Shown: positions 1 to 13,670, counted from the first letter of the stretch. The stretch: 64,000 nt of DNA from Nymphaea colorata (GCF_008831285.2 NC_045146.1:23205703-23269702), one strand, 5' to 3'. The notes: generated by a model not told the origin, from the sequence alone. Program-made: numbers and translations.

Positions 1-1266
1 AGAATAATGAGTGAATAAAATAAAGGTAAAGGTAAAGGAGGAAGAGAGAGAGAGAGAGGGGGTGGGTCCCAAAAGGATTGGAAGGTGGTCATAGAACACA
101 GTACAGCAAATGGGCTAAGGACCTATGGACGGGCCTCTTTAATACGATCTTAATGGGAATTAGTTGGAAACGATGGACCACTTGGGGTGGGCCGGCCAAG
201 ACAGCCCCTATTTTTAGAAGGCAACTGCTCAGGGGCATCATCTCCCACTGCTCACATCCGACGACTGCTCAGATCCCAACCTCCCTCTCCATCTCCACTA
301 TTTCTTTCTCCTCCTTCTCTCTCTCCCTCTCTGCAACAGTAGCAGAGTCTCTCTCTCTCTCCCTCTCTCCCTCTCTCTCTCTGAATCACACTACTGCCAG
401 ATGTGGATTCATGTCACACTGGGCAAAGACTTTTTCTGAATGCGAGCTTGGGTGGTGTTCATTACTAGGGATTCGTGTACCAGAATCTCCTACTTGGGGA
501 TTGCTCCCCTCAACCTGTTGAGTAAGTTAAATAATTTAAGGTGGTACATGGCAGGTTCTGATTAGATGTAAGGGAAAAGATAGCTCGCTTCCCCTCCCCT
601 CTCTTTCTCTGTCTTCTCTGTTGCATCTCTGCTTTTTCTACAGGATACGGCCCTGCAGGACTAAAATTATTAGCAGGTCTGCCAGGCCCCATTTTCCTCT
701 CTCTACCACTGTTTCTCTCTCTGTAGTACAACTTCCACTGCCCACCCAATCGGAAGATTTGCTGTGTCGTGTCTTTGATTTCTTGTTTAGTTTAGTGTAT
801 TGGGGGTGCGCCAATTTTAAAAGGAGGAGGGATTGGTGATGATTATTATATACACTGCTACATATTATTTTCTTCAGCAGCAAAGGAAAGCAATAAAATC
901 TGCATGTATCTGCCTACATGGTGCCATTTCATAGGAGTTAGATCGAAGTGGGGAATAAGAGCGCAGACCTCCCGCATCTAGCCGTGGTTGACATTTGGGT
1001 GTCGGTCAAGATACCCAAGAGACATGCGCCCTTCCATTATCAGAAATGGATGGTCCTAGCATCCTGCCCCCTACCTGCTCCTGGAGTTGCAGAGGGAGAA
1101 GCAGGACTGCGGGTCTTGAAGTTGGCCAGAAGCCATTCAGTTTCTCTTCTTCCTCCACCAATCTTGTATCCTCAGAGCTCAGTGACAAACTAGCCTCCTG
1201 AACCTCACAATCAGAAAGAAATCTCTCTCGTTTTGGTCTCCGTATCATACCTTCAAAATTCCATCG
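1..1266 (+). promoter_or_regulatory. Promoter and 5' leader region of the BEL1-like gene
   Basis: The stretch upstream of the BEL1-like start codon has no convincing protein gene. It is rich in CT tracts (about 296-382 and 590-620), typical of plant 5' untranslated leaders. A good candidate leader intron runs from the GTAAGT donor at 522 to the pyrimidine-rich CTACAG acceptor ending at 643. BEL1-family genes often carry an intron in the 5' UTR, so this fits, but no transcript supports it here. Several ATGs lie between 900 and 1266, so upstream ORFs are possible if this part is transcribed. I could not fix a TATA box or transcription start. Confidence 0.5.
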
Positions 1267-3807
1267 ATGGGAATGGAGGAAGGGGTGTTGATCGATCGTG
1301 GCCTGCGATTGAGAACGATTTCGGAGCTCAGCCATGAGTTTCACCAAGACAATCATAGTCAGGGTCTCGGTGACAAGTCAAGAGCGCAGATCCCAGCTGG
1401 CTATGGTGGCTACTCGGATTTCACTGCCATCATCAATCCAGGCATCCCTCAGATGGTGGGCGATAGTTTGGAGCATCCTCAGATGCTCAACCCCACAGAG
1501 ATCTTCAATCTCCAAACTGGCATGGAATTGCTGAGTTTCCCCGCCAAGAACAACTCCTCCTTGAGGTCTTCTGACGTCTTCAAAGGCTTTCTTGCCGTGA
1601 ACCAGCCACAGGCCAAGGCTGAACAGGGCTCATCATCGAAGCCCTCAACCACCACCACCACCACCACCAACATAGCCTACCATCAGCAAGAGCTGCCGGG
1701 CAGGTACCAAGAGGACCTGGCAAGAGGATCATCGGTCACGTCGTTGGAGCTCACCAACCAGGGCCTCATCATCAACGGCCAACCGGACTACCACCACCCA
1801 GCACAGCAACGTCAGAGTCGCCATGGCCTCTCCCTTTCCCTCTCTCCGCACAACCCATCTGAGCTGAGAGTCCAGTCCTTCGAGTCTGCTGCAGCAGACG
1901 ACCTCAGGTACGGTCTGGCGTACCGCGGTGCCATCAGCCGGCCATCCTTTCCTTCTCAGTACCGTCCCTACGAGCTCAAAAACTCCAAGTACCTCCCAGC
2001 CGCGCAGGAGCTTCTGTACGAGTTCTGCAACCTCGGAACCAAGCGCCAACCATCCTCCAACATAAAAAAGAACAAGAACCCGTCAATCGAGGATTCCACT
2101 CCCATCAATCCCTCCCTCTACGCCGTTGATTTCCTCGAGCTCCAGAAGCGTAAATGCAAGCTGGTAGCCATGCTGGAAGAGGTGAGCTTAATGCGCTTGA
2201 ATGTTCAGTTTCATCAAAAGGAATGGCTCCTTTTCTGAGATTGCATAATTTCTGTATTTTTTGTGGTGGTGGTGTTTCTTTTCTCTCCGGTCTTTACGGG
2301 GCAATATCTTCATTTTATCAGGTAGATAGGAGATACAAGCAATACTGCGAGCAGATGAGAGGGGTGGTGGCGTCTTTCGAGACAGTGGTCGGGCAGGGGG
2401 CTGCAGATGTCTACTCGTCCTTGGCATCCAGGGCCATGTCCAAGCACTTCAGGTGCCTGAGGGACGGCATAGTGGCGCAGATCAAGGCTACGAAGAAGGT
2501 ATTGGGGGAGAAGGATGCGATTGCACCGGGCACCACCAAGGGGGAGACCCCAAGACTGAGGCTTCTCGACCAGAGTCTGAGGCAGCAAAAGGCATATCAG
2601 AACATGGGTATGATGGAGAACCATCCATGGAGGCCTCAGAGAGGGTTGCCTGAACGCTCGGTCTCTATCCTCCGTGCTTGGCTCTTTGAACACTTCCTCC
2701 ACCCGTAAGAACATTCAGCATCTCTCCCTTTCTCTCTCTCTTATATGTATATATATATGTGTGCAAATTTTAGTACAAAGTCTGTCAACCAAATGAATGA
2801 ATTAGTAGTGCCTTCCTTTCTTAGCTTTCTTTCTGTTCTTATTTAATTCTCGTGCTGAATCGAAAAACAGGTATCCCAGTGATGTGGATAAGCATATTTT
2901 AGCCAGGCAAACGGGATTATCTCGAAGCCAGGTACGTTATTTCTTTGATCCCGTGACATGGATGCACTATGGGTGAATAATTGATCCAAGGCCATCGTGA
3001 AGGACGAGCCGTAATATAGTTTGTTGGATTTTTGTCTCTGTATGTCTGTGTAGTACCCCAACAATATAAAATCTTCTCTGACAGATTCATGGCTGACCTT
3101 TTGATGCATGGCTGTAGGTATCTAATTGGTTCATAAACGCTCGGGTCAGGCTTTGGAAGCCGATGGTGGAGGAAATGTATCTCGAGGAAGCCAAAGAGAA
3201 GGACAAGGGGAGCATGTGCCAAGACAAGGAAAGAAACCCGAGCCTGCAGCCGCAGCAAGCGACAGATGAACCACCCCCACCGACACTCCTACGCGATTCG
3301 GACTCTCTCTCTTCCATCATCAATGGGGACGAAGCCAAGAGAAAGGCCATCAGCTCAACCACCACCTCCGCCACCACCACCGCCACCGCCGCCAACATCA
3401 CTGCCATTAACAACCTCAAGAGCACCAACGATGGCGTCACCACCGCCATTGCTCAAATGAAGAGCCAGCAGCAACAGGCCTTCGGCGCAGTGGATTCGTA
3501 CGATTTCGTTTCCTCGTACCAGAATGATAATTCTTCCTCTTCTCAACGTCAGTATGCCAACAACGGCGGGGTGTCCCTCACATTGGGACTGCACCAGCAC
3601 AACGCTAACGCTAGTGCCTACCAACACCCTCTCTTCTTCCCCAGGGACGGCAGCCACCTTGATGAGTGCAACCCTCTTCATTTCTCGGTTCTAGATGATG
3701 GTGAAGCCGTTCAGGGGAATTCGGCCTTTGGCCCTCAGTCCTTGTCCACCTCTTACAGGAGCGGCCATCTTGTTGGTACTCAACTGCTGCATGATTTTGT
3801 TGGCTAA
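1267..3807 (+). CDS. BEL1-like TALE homeodomain transcription factor (BLH8/BLH9-like candidate)
   Basis: Nuclear TALE homeodomain transcription factor expected to bind DNA as a heterodimer with KNOX proteins and act in meristem, organ-boundary or floral patterning. Coding exons are 1267-2181, 2322-2704, 2871-2931 and 3118-3807. All introns are GT-AG, and the joined frame gives about 682 aa with no internal stop. Seen in order: a SKY motif ([18 protein letters not shown], near residue 240); the BELL helix region from about residue 295 to 375, split by intron 1 after LEE; a homeodomain from about 406 to 468 with the [15 protein letters not shown] recognition helix; a VSLTLGL ZIBEL-type motif near 604; and a C-terminal LLHDFVG. 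The SKY form with EFCNLG and the terminal DFVG recall the PENNYWISE/POUND-FOOLISH group, which I infer rather than prove. Thr runs are coded by (ACC)n tracts near 1647-1670 and 3357-3390 and may vary in length. The intron positions inside BELL and homeodomain match family practice. Confidence 0.95.
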
Positions 3808-4526
3808 GATCGCATTACCCGCAATTGGAAGAAGTCCCAGTAGAGATAGATACTAGCTTCTTTAACTGTTACTACTACCATGTATATTTTTTATATAAAT
3901 ATAGTTTTCTTCCTCATGGGAGGAGGTAAAAAGAGTATTGTAGCTGTATACTATCCAATTGAAGCAAGACATTTTGCTTTGCTTTTTGTGGCGTACGTTT
4001 GTTACCGGCTTACTGCTGGATTTGGTTGATGGGTTTACTATTGCCGTGATTTATTGCCTTACCTATGCATGTAGATATGGAACATATAATCTCGTTGCTA
4101 TCTAGGCCAATAGCTCTTCACTTCATGGTAAAGGGCTGAGTGTGAAAGGTTTTGGTCCCCGCTTTAGAGCTAAATCTAGGGACATGGTGTTTGGCTTGGA
4201 ACTTTACTTTCGGTTCTGCTTCTTTATTAAGTTGATTTATGTGGTGTGCCTACGTTATGTGGTACAAGGCTTAGGTTTTTCCCTTTTTCCTATTGGCAAG
4301 ACGGGCTACGTGGACCCGATGAGTTATGTTTGAACCTCTTCAACTTAAAAGTTTTAACAGAAGCTCACTTGAAATATCAATTAAATGACAACCAGCATAT
4401 TTCGGGCTCTTCTGTGGTCATGTCTCAGAAACATGGCAGTTGACGACTCACCCTTATTAAAAGCCAGAGTTACATTGCGGGGGCATCACATGGAGTGAGT
4501 AGAGAGACTGATCCCCTTAATAACGA

Positions 4527-4665
4527 ACAATTAATAATGAAGCACAACTGTGACAAAGCTTGGGGCTTCGGACATTCCAAGACCCTCCGTGCCCGAACTT
4601 TCTGAATATAAATGCACGGAGGGTCTTGGGGAGCTTTGGAAATCTCAGAATGCTTAATTTCGTGA
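4527..4665. repeat. Foldback with a 16-bp perfect stem
   Basis: CCAAGACCCTCCGTGC at 4577-4592 is followed, after a 21-base loop, by its exact reverse complement GCACGGAGGGTCTTGG at 4614-4629. Outside the perfect stem, short complementary pieces (AATTAA and CAAAGCT forms on both sides) suggest a longer imperfect stem with a bulge. The size suits either a decayed foldback/MITE transposon or a miRNA-like precursor. I recognise no known miRNA in it. Confidence 0.6.
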
Positions 4666-5711
4666 AAGCCAACCCGTCGTCCTCCGGGAGACTCGTTTTC
4701 TATTATATCACCACGTGGCTTGGAGAAATTCACTCGACCAACCATTCTCTATTGATCCACATTTCATGTCCTGTGTATGTTACGAGGAGAACATCGTTAT
4801 GGTCTCTTTCTTTCTTGTCATGATTTCTCTTCCTTGTGAGGATTTGACACGACTTCTGCTTAGTGACAAAAACTTCTGATTCAACAGAGAATTGAGGAGC
4901 TGGCTTTCCTTTACCTGAAAATGTCTGATGGTATTTCTCGTTTTTGGAATAAGTTACAGCTTTCCATTTACAGCGGAATAATTAAGTCAACAACTTTTGT
5001 AGGCAAAGGTTTTCGATGGTTTGGATCATAAGAATCTTCGCCCCTCCAGTTGACAGGATGTTGGAGAATTTCTTGCAAGGGACAACTGAAAACGATAAAA
5101 TTGTTCAATTCCGATAAATAAGGACAGAGACGAAGGCGGCAGATATAGTTGCAGAAAAATTGGACAACCATGAATCCTGGACTCCGTTTTTGTTCTCCCA
5201 GATGTGAAGATGAGTTTGATGTGATAGTAGCAACTGGTTTCTTTCCGAAACAAATATATATAATAATGAAAAAGTAGCGTCTGATTGTGAGCGAAAAAGG
5301 ACCGAGTGCTTGGATACCATTCGGTGTGCCTATAAACCTAGAAAGCAAAATCAGAAACTGGCCACAACTGTGAATGTTCGAATAAGATTGAGCATGACCT
5401 TGTTTATGAACTTAGTCTTGTTCGACAGTCGGATCCTTGTCTTGAGAGCGGCTATTATATAATATTTTTAATCCCATACATCGAGTTAGATTCGGCCCCA
5501 CACCAAATTCATACAATTTTTTAGTAGGATCTCAGGTGCATGAGTTTGACAGAAAAAGGTAAGCCCATATATAGCTATTTTGAACACCTCTCTCTCTCTC
5601 ATACTTTATGCGATATAAGCAACCGAACACAAAGAGCGAAAGGTGTCCGAACCAACGAATATTGATGTAGCTGCTGATGTCACAAACTCCTTGTCACTTG
5701 TACGTAATTGT

Positions 5712-5713
<2 letters not shown>

Positions 5714-5768
<55 letters not shown>
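5714..5768. repeat. (TA)n microsatellite
   Basis: An almost pure TA dinucleotide run of about 55 bases, ending in TACATATTAGG. It encodes only a shadow Tyr/Ile run and is not a gene. Confidence 0.95.
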
Positions 5769-5773
<5 letters not shown>

Positions 5774-8700
5774 TAGGATATTTCGATTTCTTCTTCTGGG
5801 TTTGGAGAAATCCTTCAGCCCTGATGCTTAGGGCAGTATTTAGTCACGTCCATGCAATGGAATGGATTGATTGGCCATCATTGGATGGAGATCGGGAGCA
5901 TGTGACCTTATATATAGGCCATCAATGTGGTCTTGGTGCATCAATAACCATAAAGAAGTTAAATTTATACGCGGGATATTGGAGCCAATAACCATATAAG
6001 CAAGTCAGTATAGTGGGCTGCTTGATTTTGGATTTGTTCATTTTATCTACTTTTCCTTCTTTTGTTTGGAAAGCAACACCACTCTTGTTTTGAACGTTAG
6101 TCCCCAAGCGATAACTCATTCCTCCTTTTTTTGCGAACTCGCACTACCTTTTCTGGCGAAACCATCTAACAAGTGACCTTTTTCAGCATCATATAGTGTA
6201 TAGCCTGCGATTCTCAACCTCATATAAACATTTTTCTCACAGTTAATATTTAGGCCTTCATTTCTTGGACGGAAGGCGGTGCCATTGACTCCTTTTTAAC
6301 GTTCATGTATGGGAGAAAATCACATTATGTCTCTTTCACGGCACCCGACGTCGCTATTGTATCATCAATGGCTGAAGCTGGCTGATGCTACCCATGTTGG
6401 AGTTTACCTTGAATTCTTCAAGGAATAAGGAATTTTGCCTGGTGTAGTCCTCCCTGTGTGGCAGTACGTGAGTTGTTTCATCCCCTTATTTATGTCTTCT
6501 GATCCCAATAGGAAGGGGACACATCGAGTGGCCAACAGATGCATGCATACATGGAGGTAAATGCATGCCCAAACTTCTCATTGTTCTCACTTGTCCATAT
6601 CCAGTTCCTCTTATTCATGCCACTCTAAGCGGAAGCCCCTCTTCCTTTTTCTCTAGTCTATGCTTTTCAGGTGATGTAAGTTCATCCTCTACATTTTATT
6701 GACCAGAAGCTTAATGCTGCCTTCTTTTTCTCCACCAATTTTACAGAATATGAAACTGTGTCTCCTGTTAAGTGTTACTTCATCTTGCAGAAGGAATGGA
6801 AATTCGGGGAAATGAGGACATGAACAAGGAGTATGTGGTGAAGGGAAGCTTTCATTAAGATCAAGACACACATTCGCTGCCAACCTTGGTGCATCTTTAT
6901 TAGCATTAAATTCCCATCAGGAATATGAAGGATGCTTCTTTTGTAAATCTGATATCGTTTCTCAGGATCACTAAGTATACTTGGCTGAGATATATACGCT
7001 TGGGTTGATTACGTATAAAACCTCAAAAAATCAAATAAAGAAGGCCACCGGCCCACCACCCATGCAACCAAATATGGTTCACGCACTTGCCATTGCAGAA
7101 AGCAGGCTGTTATGTAAATTCCAACGTATAGGACTGTAGGTTTGTGTTTATAATGCACAACTAACGTATCAAAGAACTTAATTTAATAATTCCTTCGTGA
7201 ATCCTTGTGTAGACGACAATTTTGCATTTGTACTGATGTTGGGCTTGAGAGATCACTACGAACGGATTCTTCTCCACTGAGATACTTTATATTTGAGGGC
7301 CTTTCAATTTGTCGCATATCTTGTCATGTACCTCTGGCCAATCAATATACTTGGGCTAAAGTTAGAGGATGGATACACATTTAACTTTTAGCTATGCACG
7401 ATCGATGGGCATGACCGCAGTTTGGTACTATTTTCGATTATTGAGATGAAACTAGAAATTATCCCTTCAGTGAATTGCTAATGCAACAGATCAAGGTTGC
7501 TCTGCCAAAAAGACATTCTTACGTCTTAAGTGTTCATCCTAAAAACATATGCTTCTGGTTGATGGTACTGGTAATTGGCCGCCCACAGGAATGATCCCAA
7601 GGTGGATCCACCTAAGTTAAGCCGGTACCATTTTGAGTTTCTGTAGCATAAAATCCAGACTCTCTTCTCACAACCAGGCAGACTAGGGAAGCGGCTGCCA
7701 TGGCGATCTCAAATCTCGAAATCAGGAAGACCACGATCACCTCTCCTGGCCGGAGACTACAGAAAGCTTCTGTGGACATAATCTTAATACTTATCAATCC
7801 GGTCTGGCTCATCATTCCATTGCAAAATTATCAACTTGCGCAGGCTCGAAAAAATCCAATCGACTGACAGCCATATATTTGAATCAAGCGACAATAATGC
7901 CACCTCCCATTTGACCTGTGCCTCGAGCTGCAGGACCACCTATAACAGGTAGCTGTCATTCTTGAGTCGGCAGGGTAAGTTCAATGGCTTAGATTTCTCC
8001 TTTAGATTGGTTGGTGAATCTGGTTTCATTTCATCTGCCATGATCCATGTTGGACTCATAAAAGAATGGTCCCAAACTACAGCAATCACTTAAAAATATC
8101 CAGTTAAAGAACTGATGGAGAATAATTCGACACACAAAATAAGAACAACTTTATCTTGGACGCAGGAAAAACGAAAATGGAGATATACGAACGAACTTTT
8201 TCCTCTGTTTGATGCTATCCCTCTTATCATGAAAATTTTCTGGAGCAAAAATGCCATGAAGTGTGGGGGAGAAATTGGTTACCGAATCTGCAGGACAATA
8301 TTGCAAGAATTAATGCCTGGATTATTTTTCTTCTGCAATGTCCAGGAACAGGGTAAGAAGAATCATTCCGAGGGACCTGAACCTACGTGGTGGCAGGCTT
8401 CAATGCACTTATGGTCAATTAATAAATGCTCAACTAATAACATGGGATGCAGTTAGGAATTTATGAATTCGTCACACTGGGACTGCCAATCAGATTTCTG
8501 GTCGGCAGAGGATGAATTACTGCAGAAACCAAAGTACAGGTAGAGAAGAATTAACCTGACGAAGTATGTACACTCACCGAAACATATTACTATCGTCATT
8601 AATACACAGATTTTCCTGTTTCATTTGAAAGATAAGAACAGAAAGTAAAACAACAAAAAGTACAAGAAACTGAAGAATATGAACAAGAGTCTCCTAATGT

Positions 8701-10645
8701 CAGCAATAGTTTGCTGGCCTTGGACAAGAAACGTGTAAAGCTTTAAAGGCGTCATAATGCGTATTTACCATGGTAGGTCCTGGGGCATTTGGAATTTTGG
8801 CTGCACCCATTGGAATGGCTTTTTGCAGTTGGAACACTTACAACCAGGTTTTAGGGGCTTAATACAGCCGTTTATATATGTTAAATGTGTGTGTGTGTGT
8901 ATATATAAATATATACACTTCCTGATCAATACTCTTTATAGATGTGCCTAAGCCAAAGGTCGGGCCGGTTTATATTCACCATGATGGATGCCCTGATCAG
9001 TCTTTGACTGTGGTTCCAAGGTTTCGATACAAATAAGGGCATAGATGAATGTGATTAAGTTTTGAAGTATCGATTGCTGAATCCACTAATAAAAACGCTA
9101 GCTAATGTATGAAAGCATGCATTCAGGTACAACATCCACAAATGAAAAGACATCAAAGCAGGTTTTGCCAGACGAAACATCAAAGCTGGGATGCAGTGCC
9201 GGGAAACGCGGTTAAGATCTTGCCTTTATTGGCATCATCTCATACAATAATATGTAGCTTCTGGATTCCAAATAGCTGGATATATAATATCTTGTGATTG
9301 CTTTAACAGTTTATCACCAGCTAGCTAGTCTAACCCGAATCTCAAAGTGGATGCCCAATTGGGACGTGACCTTATAATGGCTCCTTTTTACGTAGAAATA
9401 GACCAAACTGTGGGAGACAAACATGGTAGCACAATGCGGCTCTCAAGTAGTGGAAGATTTTGTGGTGAGACCTGTATACCACCATTAACAGCTTTCATGA
9501 CGGAAGGAAAAAGGGCCTTCAGTTGTATTATTTTGCGAGACATGGAAGGCCACTAACTTCACTTCAGTTGGATAAATTTTTTATGCAGATCTTACGGGTT
9601 GTGGATTTTGGGATGAACTTTGTTTATATTGCAGGAAGAATTTAGGCGTTCCAGCCATACCAAAGTCAACATCTGTTACAGATGGACTGCCAAAAAATTT
9701 CAGTACATTATATGTAATTTGCATGTAATGTTGGTGTGTATGGGCATGGGTGGATGTCGGTGTGTGTGTGTGAAAGGTAATATTGTAGCCACTTCCTAGT
9801 GGACACTTGGTCAAGGCTCAGCGTTCTAGTACAACTATCATTTTCTTGGTGTCCTTATGCACACCAAGGTTCTTGGCTGGGTTAGGTGAAGTTCCACCTT
9901 CATAGGTGGGCCTGAACCAGATACTGCCAACCTAGCATGCATCGCCACATCTCTAACTCGTTAGAAAGGAGGGAAAACAATTACTGTTTACCTCAGTGGC
10001 CATGTTTGCATCCCTGTGTTGGAAAACTACCAAACTTTTGGCCCCCATTCAAAACAAAAGATCAGAGAGCTTGTTTATGGGCTTCTTTGGCATGCTTTTA
10101 GTGAAAATTGCTGAGCGAGGACCACAACTTAAAAGTATGAAATCTTGCATCTTTTGTCGCTGTCCTTTTAGGTCGGAAAGGAAAAGGTGCTTTATTCACT
10201 GCCACAGAGGAAGGAAATATGTTGTTGTTGTTTCTTATTTTATTCGACTTCATCAAGTTTCTTTCACCTGAGATAATGATGAAGGATGAGCCGTATTTAG
10301 TAGTTTTCCAACAAGGAGTAAGGTATACCAGATTATACTTCTCTTTTCTTTTTGTGCTTGCATTAATTTTGCAGGGTGTCATCAAACTGCAGACAACTCA
10401 TCCATGGAACCAACTAATTTCACACATATCGAAGACGGGCTAAAGATGTGTCAATAGATTTTCCCCATCTTTTTATTGTTGGTTACAACGATGTAATTGA
10501 TGGGCATGCCTACAATAAGAGTATTTTCTGGTACTTAATATGGACGGTATGAAATCTGATTGCGCAAAAAAGTTGAATTTGCTTAGTATATAGAAAATTA
10601 AGGACTGCTTTCATTAAGGACTGTAAGGAATTCCACTCGTCACTG

Positions 10646-10699
10646 GCGCACACGCGCACAGTGTGCAGACACACACACACACGCGTGCGCACGCGCACG
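10646..10699. repeat. Alternating purine-pyrimidine tract, potential Z-DNA
   Basis: Two blocks of strictly alternating purine and pyrimidine (about 10646-10660 and 10669-10699), made of CA and CG steps with a GC-rich CGCGTGCGCACGCGCACG core. CG/CA alternation of this length is the classic sequence type that adopts Z-form DNA under supercoiling. No gene is adjacent. Confidence 0.8.
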
Positions 10700-10993
10700 G
10701 TAGGTGGCCTAATCTCAATCAGACGGCATTCCTCCTGCATGCGATCTTTGGATTCCAGAGCAAATTAAGCAAAAGCATGGTTACTTGGCCGAGTTGCAAG
10801 CAGCTAGTTATTTGTTGAGATTTGGAAAAGCACTTGAGAGGCCAGAAGGGGACAATCATGTAAAGCCATATACAACTTTAGATGAGCTTATAGGCCATCC
10901 ACTTGTTCACTACAGCCTAACAACTTCATCCACTGAGAAAAAGTGCTCTTTTGGGATGGGGGATGTAAAGATGTTTGCATTAGTACTTTCAAA

Positions 10994-11037
<44 letters not shown>

Positions 11038-11056
11038 GTGTGCGTGTGTGTGTGTA
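10994..11056. repeat. Self-complementary compound microsatellite (AC)n(AT)n(GT)n
   Basis: An AC run passes into an AT run and then into a GT run, so the whole 63-base tract is close to a perfect palindrome able to form a hairpin or cruciform. It abuts the MITE-like element that starts at about 11055. Confidence 0.9.
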
Positions 11057-11400
11057 TCCTAGACCACTTATGTCGGGGATAAAAACAAGACAAAAAAGAT
11101 TTTAAACAAAACATGAGCATTATACAATTTTTGTAAATACTAATTCATAGCAAAACATGTTTTAACTCAAGTTGTTTTTACAAAAAAACACTTATTTTTC
11201 CACTATCAAAAGTTTGATGTTATAATAGTCGTTCATTTTTTTATTACCAAAAAAGTATGTTAAACTAAAAAAAATGAGTGATTTAGTGTACGATTCTCAT
11301 TAAAACATTATAAGATCATACCTATGTGGCTAGATTATACAAAAAAAAAATTAGCAATCAATTTTTAATCGTCCCTGACCTACTATAGTCTGGGATCTAC
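11055..11400. mobile_element. MITE-like element with imperfect terminal inverted repeats
   Basis: The left end (TATCCTAGACCACTTATGTC then GGGGAT) resembles the reverse complement of the right end (GTAGATCCCAGACTATAGTA then GGTCAGGGACGAT), with small gaps. The interior is AT-rich and noncoding, and total length is about 345 bp, as expected for a miniature inverted-repeat transposon. No clear target duplication is visible because the left flank is a microsatellite. The family is not recognised. Confidence 0.35.
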
Positions 11401-13471
11401 CAATTACTATATATATACACACAACGAGAAGCTGCAACATGTGAAGAAGATTCTTGAACTTCAATTGTAGAAGCATCGCACCTATGACTCGATGGGTTGT
11501 GATGATCGATCACATTTGAAAGTGAGGAAACAACGTGCAATCTCGCAATCCTTCAGTTGGGTGGGAGCGTCAATCCGAAGCGCTGCTATGAAGAAGTTCT
11601 TGGCTGCACAGAAGTGTCTTTCGCGTTACTGAATGGAGCTATTCCGACTAAAATATTTTTAGAGATAACTTAGTCAATAATGTTTTATTGCACATATTAA
11701 CCAGAATAAAAAAAAAAAACTGAAGGTACAAGAGCCAGTTAATATCATCTATGTTTTTTTTCTTTAAGAGAACAAAAAATATTGCAGAACAAAGTAAGGA
11801 AAGATTGTAAACTGAATGGGCTAATATAAAAAACAGGACTTTATTGAGGTTATACTAGATAAATGGTTTGAATTTGGTGGCGTATTAAGAAGGCATCGGG
11901 CCCATTTGATGGGCACAAAATAAATTTCTGGAATCAAAATTCCAGAATCATTACCTTGCAAGCGTTACAATTCCAGCCCTGCTTTCTTAACCAGTGCTTG
12001 ACGGACAGGAAATAAAATTCCTGAAGAACCTAACCATGTTTGATGGGAAAAAATATATGAAAGCCTTGCATTTTCGTGAATTCAAAATGTGAAAACCTTG
12101 TTTGCACAGCCCCTAGATCTCACCCTCGCCCTCTCTCCATCTCTCTCTCGTGTAGAAAATTGCTTCACCGATCCAACTGGACCAACCCTTCGCTCAACAT
12201 CGATTTTCTCCAAGAAGACAAGCAGCGGTAAATTAAATCACTTTGAACATTTCCAAGCCTAGCTTGAAACAGGATGTGTGCGTCTAAGCACAGGAGCTTC
12301 CGAAACGCAGACCATCTTCTACAAATCAACCTTACAAAATGAATCTGGGCGGCGTGTAGGAGCGGCCAGGTCGAAATATATTATAACTTCCAAGTATGAG
12401 GCTTCCTGCAGGAAATTGATCAGATAATAAGAATAAGATTGAACCTAATTGGGTTTTCACTTGCTAGTTTTCTGACAAAATGGAAACTTAGTGACAAAAA
12501 TGGCTGACAAAATACATGCATTTTTACTCATTAGAAAGAAATCAACACAAAACTTTAGATCATCACTTAATAGAAAGAAATCAACTAAAATATTTTAGAT
12601 CGACATTAACTATATGCTCTGCTGATTACTGCAACTATTGCAGAACGGTTAAACTTTGGAAGGAACTGACCAAGCAGCTTGACATGTGGCTGGATCGGTT
12701 CATAAAAATTGCATCTGTACACAGTGACATTAGTAATTAATACTAGTAACCAGATTGCAGAAATCCGGCATGCTTTAACGAGGTAATATCTTTAACATAA
12801 AATTCGTACCGTTTTTATCGACAACACGACTCAAGAGTTGTATCATAAAAAATTTGACATCAGCCAATCATTTTTCAATCGAAAATCTGCCACTACGGGA
12901 ATTTGGGTATTGCCAACAAAAGCCCGGTGTACCTTCACTGGGGATTGAGCTTCAGCTTTTTAAATTCAAGAGATCCATATCAGTACTTTTCAGCCAGCAT
13001 ATCAGAGGATTAATTAGATCTTGACGACCTAATGTTAAAATAAACTAAATAACCGCTCTTATCTATTCAATTATTGAATGCCCACTGTGAATTAAGCATT
13101 TAATAAGAAGAGGAAAAACTGGTAGCTAACATGGGAATCATCTAGATTTTCAATTCAAAAAGAGATTATTAGGTGGAGATTAAGTTGTAAGTGTAGAACT
13201 ATTTTCTACAACTCTGAATTAACCCTCAAAGGCAAAATTGGTTTTCTTTAACTAAACTCACTTGTTTACTTCTTTTTTCTCTTTTTTCCTTTAAAGGGTA
13301 TTCTGTAAACTTGGAAACAGCTTGGTTTTTATATCTACAACTTAATCTCTATCATCTAACCTCCTTGAAATCAAGGTTCCAAATGATTCTCATCAAGTTT
13401 GTTATACAAGGTTCTGGTAGCTACACATTTTCCTAAGAAAAGAGACAAAGTTCAATAAATTAAAGCCCTGA

Positions 13472-13473
<2 letters not shown>

Positions 13474-13542
<69 letters not shown>
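13474..13542. repeat. Long (TA)n microsatellite
   Basis: About 69 bases of uninterrupted TA dinucleotides, the longest such tract in the window. It directly precedes a small hairpin element. Confidence 0.95.
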
Positions 13543-13545
<3 letters not shown>

Positions 13546-13546
13546 G

Positions 13547-13670
13547 TTGGAAGGCTGATTTTTTCAACACTTGTTTTCTCATTCTCTCGCCTATTTTCTC
13601 TCTTTTTGTCTACCTTCAGATTGGTCAATACTAATAAATAAGAAAAAAACTTGAAAATTCAGCCTTTCAT
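13547..13670. mobile_element. Small MITE-like hairpin beside the (TA)n tract
   Basis: TTGGAAGGCTGATTTTTTCA at the left and TTGAAAATTCAGCCTTTCAT at the right are near reverse complements about 125 bp apart, with an AT/CT-rich noncoding interior. Insertion beside TA repeats is common for small TIR elements. The TA flanks hide any TA target duplication. Confidence 0.35.

Noticed and set aside
2154-2708. Independent frame overlapping the BELL region
   Set aside because: It reads through intron 1; the second exon belongs to the BEL1-like gene.
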